Assembly: GCA_043228905.1 (NCBI GenBank)
Contig: JBHGNT010000004.1
Coordinates: 16,058,001-16,122,000 of the forward strand
Direction of reading: 5' to 3'
Source of the DNA: Azolla caroliniana
Taxonomy: Eukaryota > Polypodiophyta
DNA length: 64,000 nt
The translations under genes and the position numbers were made by a program. The notes beneath the pieces were generated by a model. The model was given only the letters and a program-made list of their open reading frames with translations, was not told where the DNA came from and searched no databases. Of the stretch, positions 55,242 to 64,000 are shown one piece after another; within the stretch, counting starts at the first letter, position 1, and each line of letters begins with the position of its first letter.

Positions 55242-57018
55242 ACTTCGAGCGCCGTTTTTCTCAACTCTCGGAGCGGAAACAAAGATTGGTGGGGGTTGAT
55301 AAGGTCCTTATGTTCGTGAAGTCAATCGATTGAATGGAAAGGATGGCCATCGGCCTCAAGCTCGAAGAAGATGATGGTGCAAATGGCTTCATCTAGGATT
55401 GGAGCAAAGTGGAAAGTGTATGCCGACTACACGATAGGGGGCGAGTGAGAATATCAACGACAACAAGATGGCCCATTAGGGACGAGATGCAGCAACGCGC
55501 CACCAACAAAAGAAATGAAGCTTAAAAGGGAGACAAAACTGAGGCGAATGGTGATCGAGGAAGAAGAGACCTCCCAACAAATGTAGGTTAATGAAGTGGC
55601 TGATACAAAGGCTCAGGTTCAGTATGACGGTACTGAGAGGGAAGGTGCGAAACAAGTCACCTTCTTGTCTTACGAAGAAATGGTGGCCAAGGAGGAGGCC
55701 AATGACTCGAGGACAGTGAACGCCACTTCGAGGGAGGATAAATGTTTTGGAACACACATTGTGTACGAAACATCGGGTGATGAAGGTGCAAGCATGAGAA
55801 AAGCTTGCATGATCGAGGGAGATAAAGTGTTTGAGTCCGACGTGATTGAAGAGGTAGCCATGACAAACGACATCGAGTAGGAGGTGGCTATGGACAAGTC
55901 GACGGCGGATAGCCATGTCGAGACTTTTTCCACACTTGTTCCAGAGACTTCCGTGGTTGCGCCCGTGTGCCAACGTGAGACCGGAGAGACGGAAGGTGGT
56001 GACGAGAAGATGAAGACCCAACACAAGGAGGAAGAAGATTGAGGACGAAAGGATATCCCCACACCTATTCTAGAGACTTCGGTGGTTGTGCACATGCGCC
56101 AACATGAGACCGGAGAGACGGAATGTGTCGACAGAAAAGCGGAGGACAGGAAGGGCGATGAGGATGACAAGATAAATGTGCATGAACGAAGGGATTCCTT
56201 CACACCTGTTCCGGAGACTTCGGGAGTCGAGCCTGTGTGTCGACATAAGACCAAAGATAAAGGAGGTGGCGGAGAGGAGACAATATGGCTCGAGGCGAGC
56301 ATACATGGAAGGAAGGTTGTGGCCGACGAGGAGGCCCAGGATGAAGCCGCGGTTAAGTTTGATGGAGAGGCAGCATGCGGGAAGGAAGGAAGAGTCGAGA
56401 ACCAGTTGAACCGGAAGACGATCTGGCCGGGATTCCGGCCCAAACGAAGGAAGATTCACATGGGAGCCGATTGACCAAGGCCAACCTGGCCGAAACCTGA
56501 TTCGGCGGAAATTGATTGGATGATCCCGATCCAAAAGGGGACCGACCCAGCCGGAACCAATTGGTCGAGCCCGACTTGGAGAAATGCGAATGCAGACGAA
56601 GGCCAACCGATCCGAGAAGTGATCGGCGGAGACCGATCTGGACAAGGGCAAACCCGGCCTAATCGGAGATCGACACGAATGATCCACAACACCCAGTTGA
56701 AGACGGTGAGTGCGAGGAGTGGCCAGAAGTCCAATCAAAGGACATGCACGGTGGACGAAGGAAGAGTGATCGGATCGATGACATCATTCGGTAGATCTAC
56801 TACAACCAACCGGGAAAGAAGGTGTGAGCGTTGGATATTGTGGATCGGGTGGCTACGGTGGTTCAGTTGGAAAGATTGAGCACACTCGAAGTGGAAGACG
56901 AAGTCAAATGAGGTCGACGAGCGTGCGGAGGAACTTGGTTGATCACCAATGCCAAAGATCTCACCTCTTCACCTTCCTGGGCACATACTAGAGGATGTGC
57001 GGGTTTGGTGCGGGTGGA
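55242..57018 (+). other. Internal region of the short element, no recognisable gene
   Basis: About 1.8 kb. Open stretches at 55,596-55,880 and 56,082-56,474 encode acidic, Glu/Thr-rich peptides with no known domain. Three imperfect copies of a 129-141 bp unit, starting at 55,932, 56,061 and 56,202, contain TTCYRGAGACTTC-like and GAGACCGGAGAGACGGA motifs. Nothing resembles pol. Confidence 0.6.
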
Positions 57019-57596
57019 TGTCGTGACGATTTTCGGCTACGGTGTGAAACCAAGTGAGACGAATAAACCAAGGATGTGCAACATTGCACATACATTTAGC
57101 AAATAAGCCTAAGTCCTAGAGGCATTTGAGTTCATACAGAGGGGTGCAAGCAAGGTTTGAACCTTGCACCTCTAAGATACAAGATGTTTGCCATACCACT
57201 AGGACAACTATCATATAGTGTAGATTTCATGTATTTCCTTTTCATATTCGAATTATAGACGAAACAACCATAGAAAACCATGTGCACAAAACCATGGTTC
57301 TAAACCCATGGTTTTGTGCATGAAGAGAGCTATAAAAACCCTAGTGGAGCTTGTGTAAAGATGGGGCTCAATATGTGATATCACCAACGTCACTATCATC
57401 AATATAATTATATTTGTCTTTATCTTCTTCATATTTTTCTACTTCTCAAGTGTATAGTTTTTCATCCAATCTTACATTGATCGTCATCCAATCTTACATT
57501 GATCGTCATCTCTTCGATAATTCCGCGAACGTCCTCCCCAGTCCAAGACCCCGGTGGTACCTCGAGTAGCACACGCACGCGCGAATCTTCGCGACA
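57019..57596 (+). repeat. 3' LTR of the short element
   Basis: 578 bp, TGTCGTGACG…TTCGCGACA, preceded by GGTGCGGGTGGA. Has the tRNA-like block at 57,142-57,211. Confidence 0.85.
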
Positions 57597-58267
57597 CCGT
57601 TCCAAGGCCTCCTATGCTTGCCGCAGTTCCCGGAGTGCATCCTTGTCCGGTTCCTCCCCGGCCTATTCCGTTTGCACAATGTATGGAGATACCGCTTCTG
57701 CCACATCCACTTTGAACATAGGGACTATCCTTGGGTTCTCTTCAAGGTATCGATCCACCTCCTCATCGGCCAGTAATGCTAGCATGTTCACGCTTTCGGC
57801 ATATAGTAGGGTCACGTCTTTGCCGAGGCCTGCTTGTGGTTGCGTGGGTACTCTTATTTTTGTTTTCCCTCTGCGGAATGCACTATTGTTTTTCTGCCAA
57901 ATCTGTTTGATATGGGCAGTCTTCAGCCATGGTCGTCCTAGCAGCAATGGGTATGCCCCTTAGGCGTTCAACTGGAGGATTACCGTAGAAATTCGGAAAG
58001 CACTCCAATCGTCACCTCCAAGTCCCGGATCAAGCCGGCCAGTCGGACTGAGTTGGTGTCCGCCATACGGAGCCAGAATGGGCATGGTTCCCACTCCTGA
58101 ATTCCCAAAGTGTCGCATGTCCGAAGGCTTATCACGTTTACTCCTAATCCGCCATCGACTATCGTACCCATTAGCTCCCGTCCTTTAATAATCGCAGTGA
58201 TTGCAGGACTGCCCGTCTCCACCATCGCCGGTCCTTCCTCCAGATTTGAAAAGAATGTCGGAGCCAA
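57597..58267 (-). pseudogene. G1d protease region
   Basis: Minus strand: LAPTFFSNLEEGPAMVETGS, GTIVDGGLGVNVISLRTCDT (active site DGGLG), CPFWLRMADTNSVRLAGLIR, then after a frame change LLLGRPWLKTAHIKQIWQKN and YLEENPRIVPMFKVDVAEAV. This is the pre-RT region of G1, corresponding to about 5,380-6,050 in G1a. Cut at 58,267 by the copia F LTR. Confidence 0.82.
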
Positions 58268-58689
58268 TGTAGGACTTCTAAAAACGAATAGCGTGCAGAA
58301 GTAGTAGAAAACCGAACACAGAAACGCAGGTTTAATGGAGAGCTTGACAGTACGCGGGAGAGACAGAGAAAGAGCAGAAGAAGATAAATCTATTTCAAAA
58401 CAATAATAGCTCTCTGTACATAAAACGTGCTCAACAACACTATTTATACAAGTCCTAAGAGGACTGACAGAAGTACGGTGTACTTCAATGCTCATACGAG
58501 CGTCAGACACTAACTACGAGTCATTAACTCCCTACCAGTCTAGGCTGCTCCTAGGCTTCCGGTTACTGTTGGATCCAGCTAACCGGCTGCCGAGCTCACT
58601 GGCTCACCGATCCGGCTCATCCTTCTGGATGTCGATCCGGGTAAGGCTTATTCAGCCGAACCGGATGCGTTTGAGCTTGCCGCTCAACA
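58268..58689 (-). repeat. 3' LTR of copia F
   Basis: 422 bp, plus-strand TGTAGGACTTC…CGCTCAACA. Inverted TATAAATAG near 58,437. The polypurine tract (GAGGGGGAG on the element strand, 58,690-58,700) adjoins it. Confidence 0.78.
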
Positions 58690-58700
58690 CTCCCCCTCAA

Positions 58701-59218
58701 GCTCAACTTGAGGTTGGATCGTAGTGTCAGTCTCCATGGCAGCCAGTCCTTACACGCAGCTCCTTCTGGCATCACTCTGCCTCACTCGCGCTCCTTGTCC
58801 GGTCCGGTTCCATTTGTCGCGACCCATCTGATTCTACGCACCTCGACCTCCTCGATTGGCTTGTCTGCTCAACAGCCCCAATTCAGCTCCCTCGTTGCTG
58901 TGACTTCGGTGCTTGCCAATTCATCGATTCCTTCATGTTGGCGTCGACTTTCGCTGCCTTCTCGTCCGCTTGGCCTTCAGTTGATCCGGTTCTTCCGAAT
59001 CCGTCTGTTGAACCGAATCGGCTGTCTCCAATTCGTTCCAGTTCTTGTCGGAAACGGTCGCTCCCGATTCGTCTTGCAGTTCCAGGCCTTTCACCACATC
59101 GGACCATGTCCTAGTCTTGGCCTTCTTCTTGTCTCCCCCTTTGTTAGTTCGCCCATCACCAACACAATCGGCAATTTCTTTGCCTTTGCCCGTTCCGGTG
59201 TCTTTGCACGTTCTTCCC
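58701..59218 (-). other. Copia F 3' region
   Basis: No long conserved frame. It lies between RNase H and the polypurine tract. Lys/Arg/Glu-rich short peptides (SEEPDQLKAKRTRRQRKSTP) occur on the element strand; I assign no function. Confidence 0.4.
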
Positions 59219-59749
59219 TCAAGTGTGGCACGTTGAGATGCTGAACACCAAGCATTTCCATGAAGTGCTGCAACTTGTGCGATCCGGCTTGGTGCAGATG
59301 TCGGCAACTTGCCGCTCCGTATGAACATACCGAAGTTCTACTTCACCGTTCAAAACACGCTCACGTACGAAGTGGTAGTGCACTTCTATGTGCTTTGTGT
59401 GAGCATGGAATACAGGGTTATTGGCGAGCTGCATGCTGCTTATGTTGTAGCAATAGATCAGGATCGAGGTCGGTACCTCGATCCGCAGGTCTTGCAACAA
59501 TCGTCGAAGCCCACAGGTGGCAATAGTAGCGCCCCGGTATTCAGCCTCAGTGCTTGAAAGGGCCACTATTGGCTGCTTTCTACTACTCCACGCAACAGCC
59601 ACGCTACCAAGGGAAAACATATAGCCAGAGGTGAATCGGCGATCCAATGCATTGTCAGCCCAGTCGGCATCGGTGTAGCCGACTAGCTCTTCGGTTATAC
59701 CATGCTGGTATAACAGTCCCCGGTCCTTCGTGCCGCTCACATATCGCAA
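59219..59749 (-). pseudogene. Copia F RNase H
   Basis: MRYVSGTKDRGLLYQHGITE, VGYTDADWADNALDRRFTSG (first Asp), VALSSTEAEYRGA (Glu), then IYCYNISSMQLANNPVFHAH where the catalytic CDN has become CYN. HTKHIEVHYHFVRERVL and VHTERQVADICTKP follow, typical of the copia C-terminus. The Asp-to-Tyr change should abolish activity. Confidence 0.82.
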
Positions 59750-60594
59750 AATTCAATGCACGCACAGAAGGTGCTCAAGCGTCGGCTTCTACATATATTG
59801 GCTGATCACGCCGACCGGATAACTGATGTCGGGTTGGGTGATTATCAAATATATAAGGCTTCCGACGATTTGTCAGAACCGCTTCTCATCGCAGGCCGGT
59901 CCGGAGTCGGGACGGAGCTTCTGGTTCCGATCCAAGGGTGTGGAGATTGGTCGGCATTCCGTCATGCCGAACTTGTAAAACATATTCAACACATAGTGTC
60001 TTTGTGAGAGCAATATGCCGTCAGGGGTTCGGATCACCTCAATCCCAAGGAAATAGTGAAGGTCCCTAGGTCCTTCATCTCAAATGCTTCCGACAGCTGG
60101 GACTTGACTCTGCTGATTTCCTCAAGTCCGGGTCCGGTGATAACTAGATCATCAAAATACAACAATATGCAAACCGGATTGTCTGAACCTTGCCTGATGA
60201 ACAACGAAGAGTCGGACTTGGAGGCCGCAAACCCCATCTTACACAACCGGTGCGTGATCTTCGCATTCCAAGCTCAGGGGGCCTGATTCAAGCCATAAAG
60301 TGACTTCTTCAGCCGGCATACCGCCGACTTGTTTATCTCCATCTGGAAACCAGGGGGTTGGGTCATAAAGACCTCTTCTTCAAGATCGCCTTGAAGAAAT
60401 GCAATCTTCACCTCCATCTGGTGAAGATGCCACACCCTTGCCGCAGCAACCACCAACACCACACAAACCGTCGTCATCTTCGCTACCGGAGCGAAGGTCT
60501 CATCGTAGTTCATTCCATGGATTTGTGCGTATCCCCTCGCAACTAACCGGGCCTTATACTGGTTAACCGAACCGTCGGCATTGTACTTTACCTT
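59750..60594 (-). pseudogene. Copia F reverse transcriptase
   Basis: Starts abruptly at the LTR edge: [70 protein letters not shown] stop follows, then LCKMGFAASKSDSSLFIRQG and ILLYFDDLVITGPGL (catalytic YFDD) to about 60,034. Between 59,750 and 60,034 only short shifted pieces remain. Confidence 0.82.
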
Positions 60595-60770
60595 TGTAAA
60601 AGTTGTGCGGAAGCAATAGAAGACCGAACACATAAATGCAGGTTTAATGGAGAGCTTAGATTATACACAGTACGTGGGAGAGACAAAGAGAGAGAGAGAG
60701 AGAACACACAGAAACTCAATTCAAAATAATACTCAATCTGTATATTGTATGTGTTCAGTGAGCACACAGA
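60595..60770 (-). repeat. Truncated 5' LTR of copia F
   Basis: About 176 bp, plus-strand TGTAAAAGTTG at the RT junction. It aligns with the first part of 58,268-58,689 and then stops at G1-type gag. A GA microsatellite lies near 60,690. Confidence 0.65.
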
Positions 60771-61026
60771 AACGGCCGATATGGTCATAGAAAGAGCGCT
60801 ACAGCTCGAGCTGGATGAAGAAGAGGAAAGATTTTCCATGTCCTCATTAGGACAGGTGTTACCTCAGGACGAGGAACGACATTTTCGTCAAGAGATCCAG
60901 TGCACGATTTGCTTGAATTCAGGACATTCCGTAGTTGAATGCAACATGTGAATCAACTGTCCAATCTATCACTCAGTTGAGTAGTGCGAGTACAATATGT
61001 TGAACAGAGCCACGCCCACAGTATGC
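60771..61026 (+). pseudogene. G1-type gag fragment (G1e)
   Basis: Plus strand: VIERALQLELDEEEERFSMS, then QCTICLNSGHSVVEC (intact CCHC knuckle), TGA stop, and a damaged second knuckle ending CEYNMLNRATPTV. It is the nucleocapsid region of a fourth G1 subfamily, cut on the left by copia F and on the right by the G2d LTR. Confidence 0.78.
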
Positions 61027-61638
61027 TGTCGCGTTGTTGCGCGCGTACGTGTAGAAAGGGGCGGGACCACGGGGGTCTTGTACCGAGGAGCGAGAGAGAG
61101 AGAAACAGAGAGAGAGAGATTCTCCGGCACGTAGGAGCGAGAAAGAGAGAAAACAGAACGCAACACTTAGCTATAATGATAGAGATTACAAACTCCAACG
61201 GTTACAATCGACAAAGCGGCGACAGGCCTGACACGGGGACCCTACTCACGCACACCGACGACAGTCACCGACTCAAGGAAACAAAGGGGTAAGGGGAGCG
61301 ACTCTGCTGGAAGCGCACGGGCTGTCCACGAAGTAGAGGCAGCGACCTCCCGACACCCGCAGGGAGCGACGATTCCAGTCGTAGAGAGAGCTCTCCTTTC
61401 CATTCTGCGGCAACCTCTTTCCTCTCCCTCGCGCGCGATCCCTCTTTTCTTTCTCCTCTTGCCTTTTATCCCCCCTCCCCCGTTGGGATACGCACAATCC
61501 CCTCTAATAAATGCGTGTGGCTTAGTAGTCACATCCACCGGTTCGCGTACAAAGTATCCAATCACACGTCCATCTGTGTAGGGGCCGGTTTATGCGCTTT
61601 CTCTCTGATTCCGCCTATGGCCGGTTTTCTTCACGACA
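61027..61638 (-). repeat. 3' LTR of G2d
   Basis: 612 bp; element-strand start TGTCGTGAAG and end ACGCGACA. Homologous at both ends to the G2b LTR. The GGTGGGGGTGGA tract adjoins it (61,639-61,650). Confidence 0.85.
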
Positions 61639-61706
61639 TCCACCCCCACCAAACCCCGCATCCACCGGTATGCGCCAGAGACGGGTAGATATCGAAGAAA
61701 CCAACC

Positions 61707-62738
61707 TCACTCATTGCTCTTCGGTTCTCCATCGGACCCGAACTGGTCGTTGTTGTCGCTCCCACTCGAAGGCTCCGGCTCGTCTTCGAACCGCTTTTTG
61801 AAAGCTTTGATCCGCTTTTCGGCCACTGGCACCGCTAACCGTGTCCCGTCGAGCTCCGCGAGGTGGTACGTGCCGTTGCCGTTGTCGCTCGTCACCATGT
61901 AGGGCCCGAACAATCTCCTAGCAAACTTTCGCACTGCTCTGTGTTGATTGTCGAGGCTGCTGTCGTACACCAAAACCCAATCGCCTTCCTCGATCTTCTT
62001 TGGTCGCAACCGGTGCCTCCGGTTGAACCGGGTCTTGTTACGCTCCCTCGCCGCTCGCAACTATTTCTTCGCCTGCATCACGTCCTCCGGCCTCCGCTCG
62101 AGTTGCCGATTCCATGCTGCCAACAACTCCTCCCAGCTCATTTCGTCCTTCCAATCTACTACCGCCCACGAAGAAACCGTCCGCTCCGCCGGCATAAATC
62201 CTATCACCGAACTGTGCATAGTCCAGTCCGCCCATAGCGCGTAAGGAAGGAGTCGGGGCCAATTCCCGACTTGCCCACCACATACACGCACCAACGCTTT
62301 TACGATAGGCCCGTGCCCACGTTCTACCTTTCCATTTGCCTCCTGGTTGTATGCCGTAGTGAGGGAGAGTTTGACGCCTAGCCGGTCGAACAGCTCTTCA
62401 GCTTCCCGCGCATCCAGCTCTCCCCGATCCGCCACGATCCTCCCGACACACCCGTACCGACACACTACCTCTTCGATCAGGAACCGGCATACCGCCGCGG
62501 TTGTCTTGCTTTGCAGTGCACGACCTTCCACCTGGTTCGTTAAGTCTTCCCGTGCAAGCACCAGGTATCGCATTTGTCGTACCCCCATCGGCATCGTCAC
62601 CAAGTCCACCATCCACTTGAAATGGACCATAGGCGGGTAGGTCGGGTGTAGCTCGTCCCAGTGTCGGACTACGGAGTGCACCTGACAGCTTTCGCAGGTT
62701 GTTACGAACCGGTGCACGTCCTGGTATAGCCCCGGCCA
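61707..62738 (-). pseudogene. G2d integrase
   Basis: Minus strand from about 62,738: VHRFVTTCESCQVHSVVRHW (CxxC of the zinc domain), MVHFKWMVDLVTMPMGVRQM (first Asp), GRIVADRGELDAREAEELFD (second Asp), YNQEANGKVERGHGPIVKAL (Glu). Then WNRQLERRPEDVMQAKK and a stop at about 62,061. The same frame continues LRAARERNKTRFNRRHRLRP, RLFGPYMVTSDNGNGTYHLA (GPY/F) to an acidic tail. Only two stops lie in about 340 codons. No chromodomain. Confidence 0.86.
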
Positions 62739-64000
62739 CTAGTACTTCTCCTTCAGCTTCTCGAACGTGGCCCACATTCCGTGGTGTCCGGCCCATGGGC
62801 TCTCGTGGAATGCTGCCAGTAGTTTTCTCTGTTCTTCTTTCTTTGCTACTACTCGGAGCGGGGTGTCGCTTCTCTTCTTTGGGTGTTTCCATATGCACCC
62901 GTCCCATAGGAAGAATCGGTATGCCTTCCTCCGTATCCGGCTCACCTTCTCTCTCACCCATGCTGCGTCCAGCGTCATTGTCCGTAAGAACCTCCCGATT
63001 TGGAGCCACTCCCCGTCGTACCCGCTTTCGTCAAATTCGTTAAGCGCCGGAGTGTTCCCTTTCCTTCTTGTTGTTACGTTAGCCGACCCGAAGAAGTCCT
63101 CGCCGACCTCTTCGTCCTCCGAAACCATGCCGTCTTCGTCGTTGAACCTTGCCCTCGAAAGCATGTCGGCCATGGCGTTGTCCTTTCCGGAGATGTGCCG
63201 TATCTCCGGGTTCAGGAACTTAATGTACGCTATCCACCGGAGCATTGCTAGGTCCGGCGTCGCGCATCTAGAAACCATGCCGAGTATCGGCAGGCAGTCC
63301 ATCTCGATAATCACCTCCGTCCCGATAAGATAATCCTTGTCGGCCTTGATCGTTGAAACGACACCCCAAATTTCGTGCTTAACTTGGGCGTACCCTCGCT
63401 GCCGCTCGCTCAATACCTTCGCCCCGAACCGGATCGGGAATCGCGCACCACCCTTGTCCTCCTGACTGATTACCCACCCGATCCTGGTCAGGCTGGTGTC
63501 CACCGTTACGCAGATGGGAACATCCTTGCCGTAAACCGCTTTACGGAGAGCCAGTGCTGCTGTAAGCGCCTCCTTTAGTCTCTGAACCAACTCCATGTGC
63601 TCCGTTATCTCTGACTGTCCGAAGGCCGACTTTTCCTCAGAGAAGGTGAGCCTCGCGCGCTCTAGTCTCTGCAGCACCTTCTCGCAGTCATCGATGTGGG
63701 ACGCCATGAAATTCCGACATCCGTCCGGCCCGATTGCCGCGTCCCTTTCCTCCACCGGGCATCCCTTGATCGGGATGTCATCTAAGAACGACATGGTGAG
63801 CACTTTGTTCATCGCGTTCACCATGTGAGCCACTGAGTTCGTCCCTCCTTGTGGCAGGGTGCACATCCGCACCAGGCCGAGAGGAGTCAGCATCGTCGTA
63901 ATGTCTCTGCTCTCCACAGCTAGTTGGAACTGATCATACCCTGAGTACAGATCACTGACAGAATAGATCGACCTTCCAGCGAAGGACTCCGCGAACTCGT
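62739..64000 (-). pseudogene. G2d RT and RNase H with an internal deletion
   Basis: Minus strand from the window edge: SIYSVSDLYSGYDQFQLAVE, LVRMCTLPQGGTNSVAHMVN, MSFLDDIPIKG (FLDD), RLTFSEEKSAFGQSEI. It then jumps to TEHMELVQRLKEALTAALAL; about 85 residues present in G2a (GHLCESYGQKPSPSEV to FEWEDEH) are missing in frame. RNase H follows (ICVTVDTSLTRIGWVISQED, FGAKVLSERQRGYAQVKHEI, ISGKDNAMADMLSRARF) and the integrase N-terminal zinc region (FHESPWAGHHGMWATFEKLK). The frame is open for 392 codons. Confidence 0.86.

Larger units (their letters stand above)
54165..57596 (+). mobile_element. Short non-autonomous LTR element with gag only
   Basis: Two LTRs (54,165-54,792 and 57,019-57,596) enclose only 2.2 kb: a G2-type primer site, a 5' gag part and non-coding or decayed sequence, with no protease, RT or integrase. 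A polypurine-like GGTGCGGGTGGA lies before the 3' LTR. It interrupts G1d pol. The left LTR lacks the first bases seen in the right one (TGTCGTG), so no TSD is visible. It resembles plant gag-only or large retrotransposon derivatives mobilised in trans. Confidence 0.85.
52363..58267 (-). mobile_element. Ty3/gypsy element G1d, partial
   Basis: Minus-strand G1-type pol in two blocks (52,363-54,164 and 57,597-58,267), separated by a short non-autonomous element. The left end stops in the integrase zinc domain at the copia B junction. The right end stops in protease at the copia F LTR. No LTR, gag or ORF3 remains. Confidence 0.82.
58268..60770 (-). mobile_element. Ty1/copia element F, internally deleted
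   Basis: Minus strand: partial LTR (60,595-60,770), RT, RNase H, polypurine tract, LTR (58,268-58,689). The upstream LTR is joined directly to RT codons (KVKYNADG), with no primer site, gag, protease or integrase. Best read as a deletion derivative of a copia related to E and D. Confidence 0.78.
61027..64000 (-). mobile_element. Ty3/gypsy element G2d, runs off the right edge
   Basis: Minus strand: RT-RNase H-integrase, polypurine tract and 3' LTR. It sits in the G1e gag fragment (flank TATGC at 61,022-61,026; partner outside the window). The RT-RNase H region has an internal deletion, but long stretches remain open. Confidence 0.88.

Noticed and set aside
56520-56879. Possible gene inside the short element
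   Set aside because: 119-codon frame with no domain, no match to other elements here and amino-acid use unlike the neighbouring coding parts.
1-64000. Host protein-coding genes
   Set aside because: Every substantial frame either matches a retroelement protein segment or is antisense to one; no intron-exon structure of a host gene was recognised.

Overview
The window is plant-type repetitive DNA made almost entirely of LTR retrotransposons inserted into one another. I found no host protein gene, rRNA, genuine tRNA gene or CRISPR array. Ty1/copia primer sites matching initiator-Met tRNA, plus-strand TATA boxes in LTRs, 5-bp target-site duplications (TSDs) and non-chromodomain Ty3/gypsy polyproteins all point to a streptophyte (land plant or close algal relative). 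The protein style reminds me of elements from bryophyte or lycophyte genomes, but this is only an impression; no species can be named from the sequence.

Nest 1 (1-30,729). A copia fragment (copia E, +) was hit by gypsy G2a (-; runs off the left edge to 29,975). G2a was hit by G2b (+; LTRs 1,102-1,706 and 24,813-25,417). G2b carries two G1-family gypsy insertions: G1a (+; 2,682-11,736, no 3' LTR) and G1b (-; 14,544-23,908, both LTRs, TSD GCAGA).

Middle (30,730-36,228). Copia D (+) has a 5' LTR and a badly decayed pol. It is cut by gypsy C (+), which has an LTR with a tRNA-like block, a primer site and an open gag.

Nest 2 (36,229-52,310). Copia B (-) was hit inside gag by copia A (-; LTRs 36,311-36,979 and 50,418-51,198). 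Copia A was hit inside its integrase by G1c (+; 39,480-48,825). G1c is the youngest and best preserved element: its two 456-bp LTRs look identical and it has a perfect 5-bp TSD. Its gag-pol frame is broken only by two stops 44 codons apart, and an 875-codon third ORF lies downstream of integrase.

Nest 3 (52,311-64,000). Decayed G1d (-) carries a short non-autonomous gag-only element (+; 54,165-57,596). It is followed by copia F (-), whose LTR is fused straight to RT, by a small G1-type gag fragment, and by gypsy G2d (-), which runs off the right edge.

Two gypsy lineages dominate. G1 has gag with a zinc-knuckle pair plus a distal knuckle, PR (DGGSG), RT (FLDD), RNase H, integrase, an A-rich spacer with a TATA-like decamer, and a conserved coiled-coil ORF3. 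G2 has LTRs opening TGTCGTG or a close variant, a primer site of the type GGTGAACCCGAC, gag with one knuckle, PR (DHGSE), RT, RNase H and integrase; gypsy C and the short non-autonomous element share its primer site and gag type. The least ordinary signals are ORF3 with its possible own promoter, a tRNA-3'-end-like segment where G1 elements should have a polypurine tract, and tRNA-like blocks inside LTRs.
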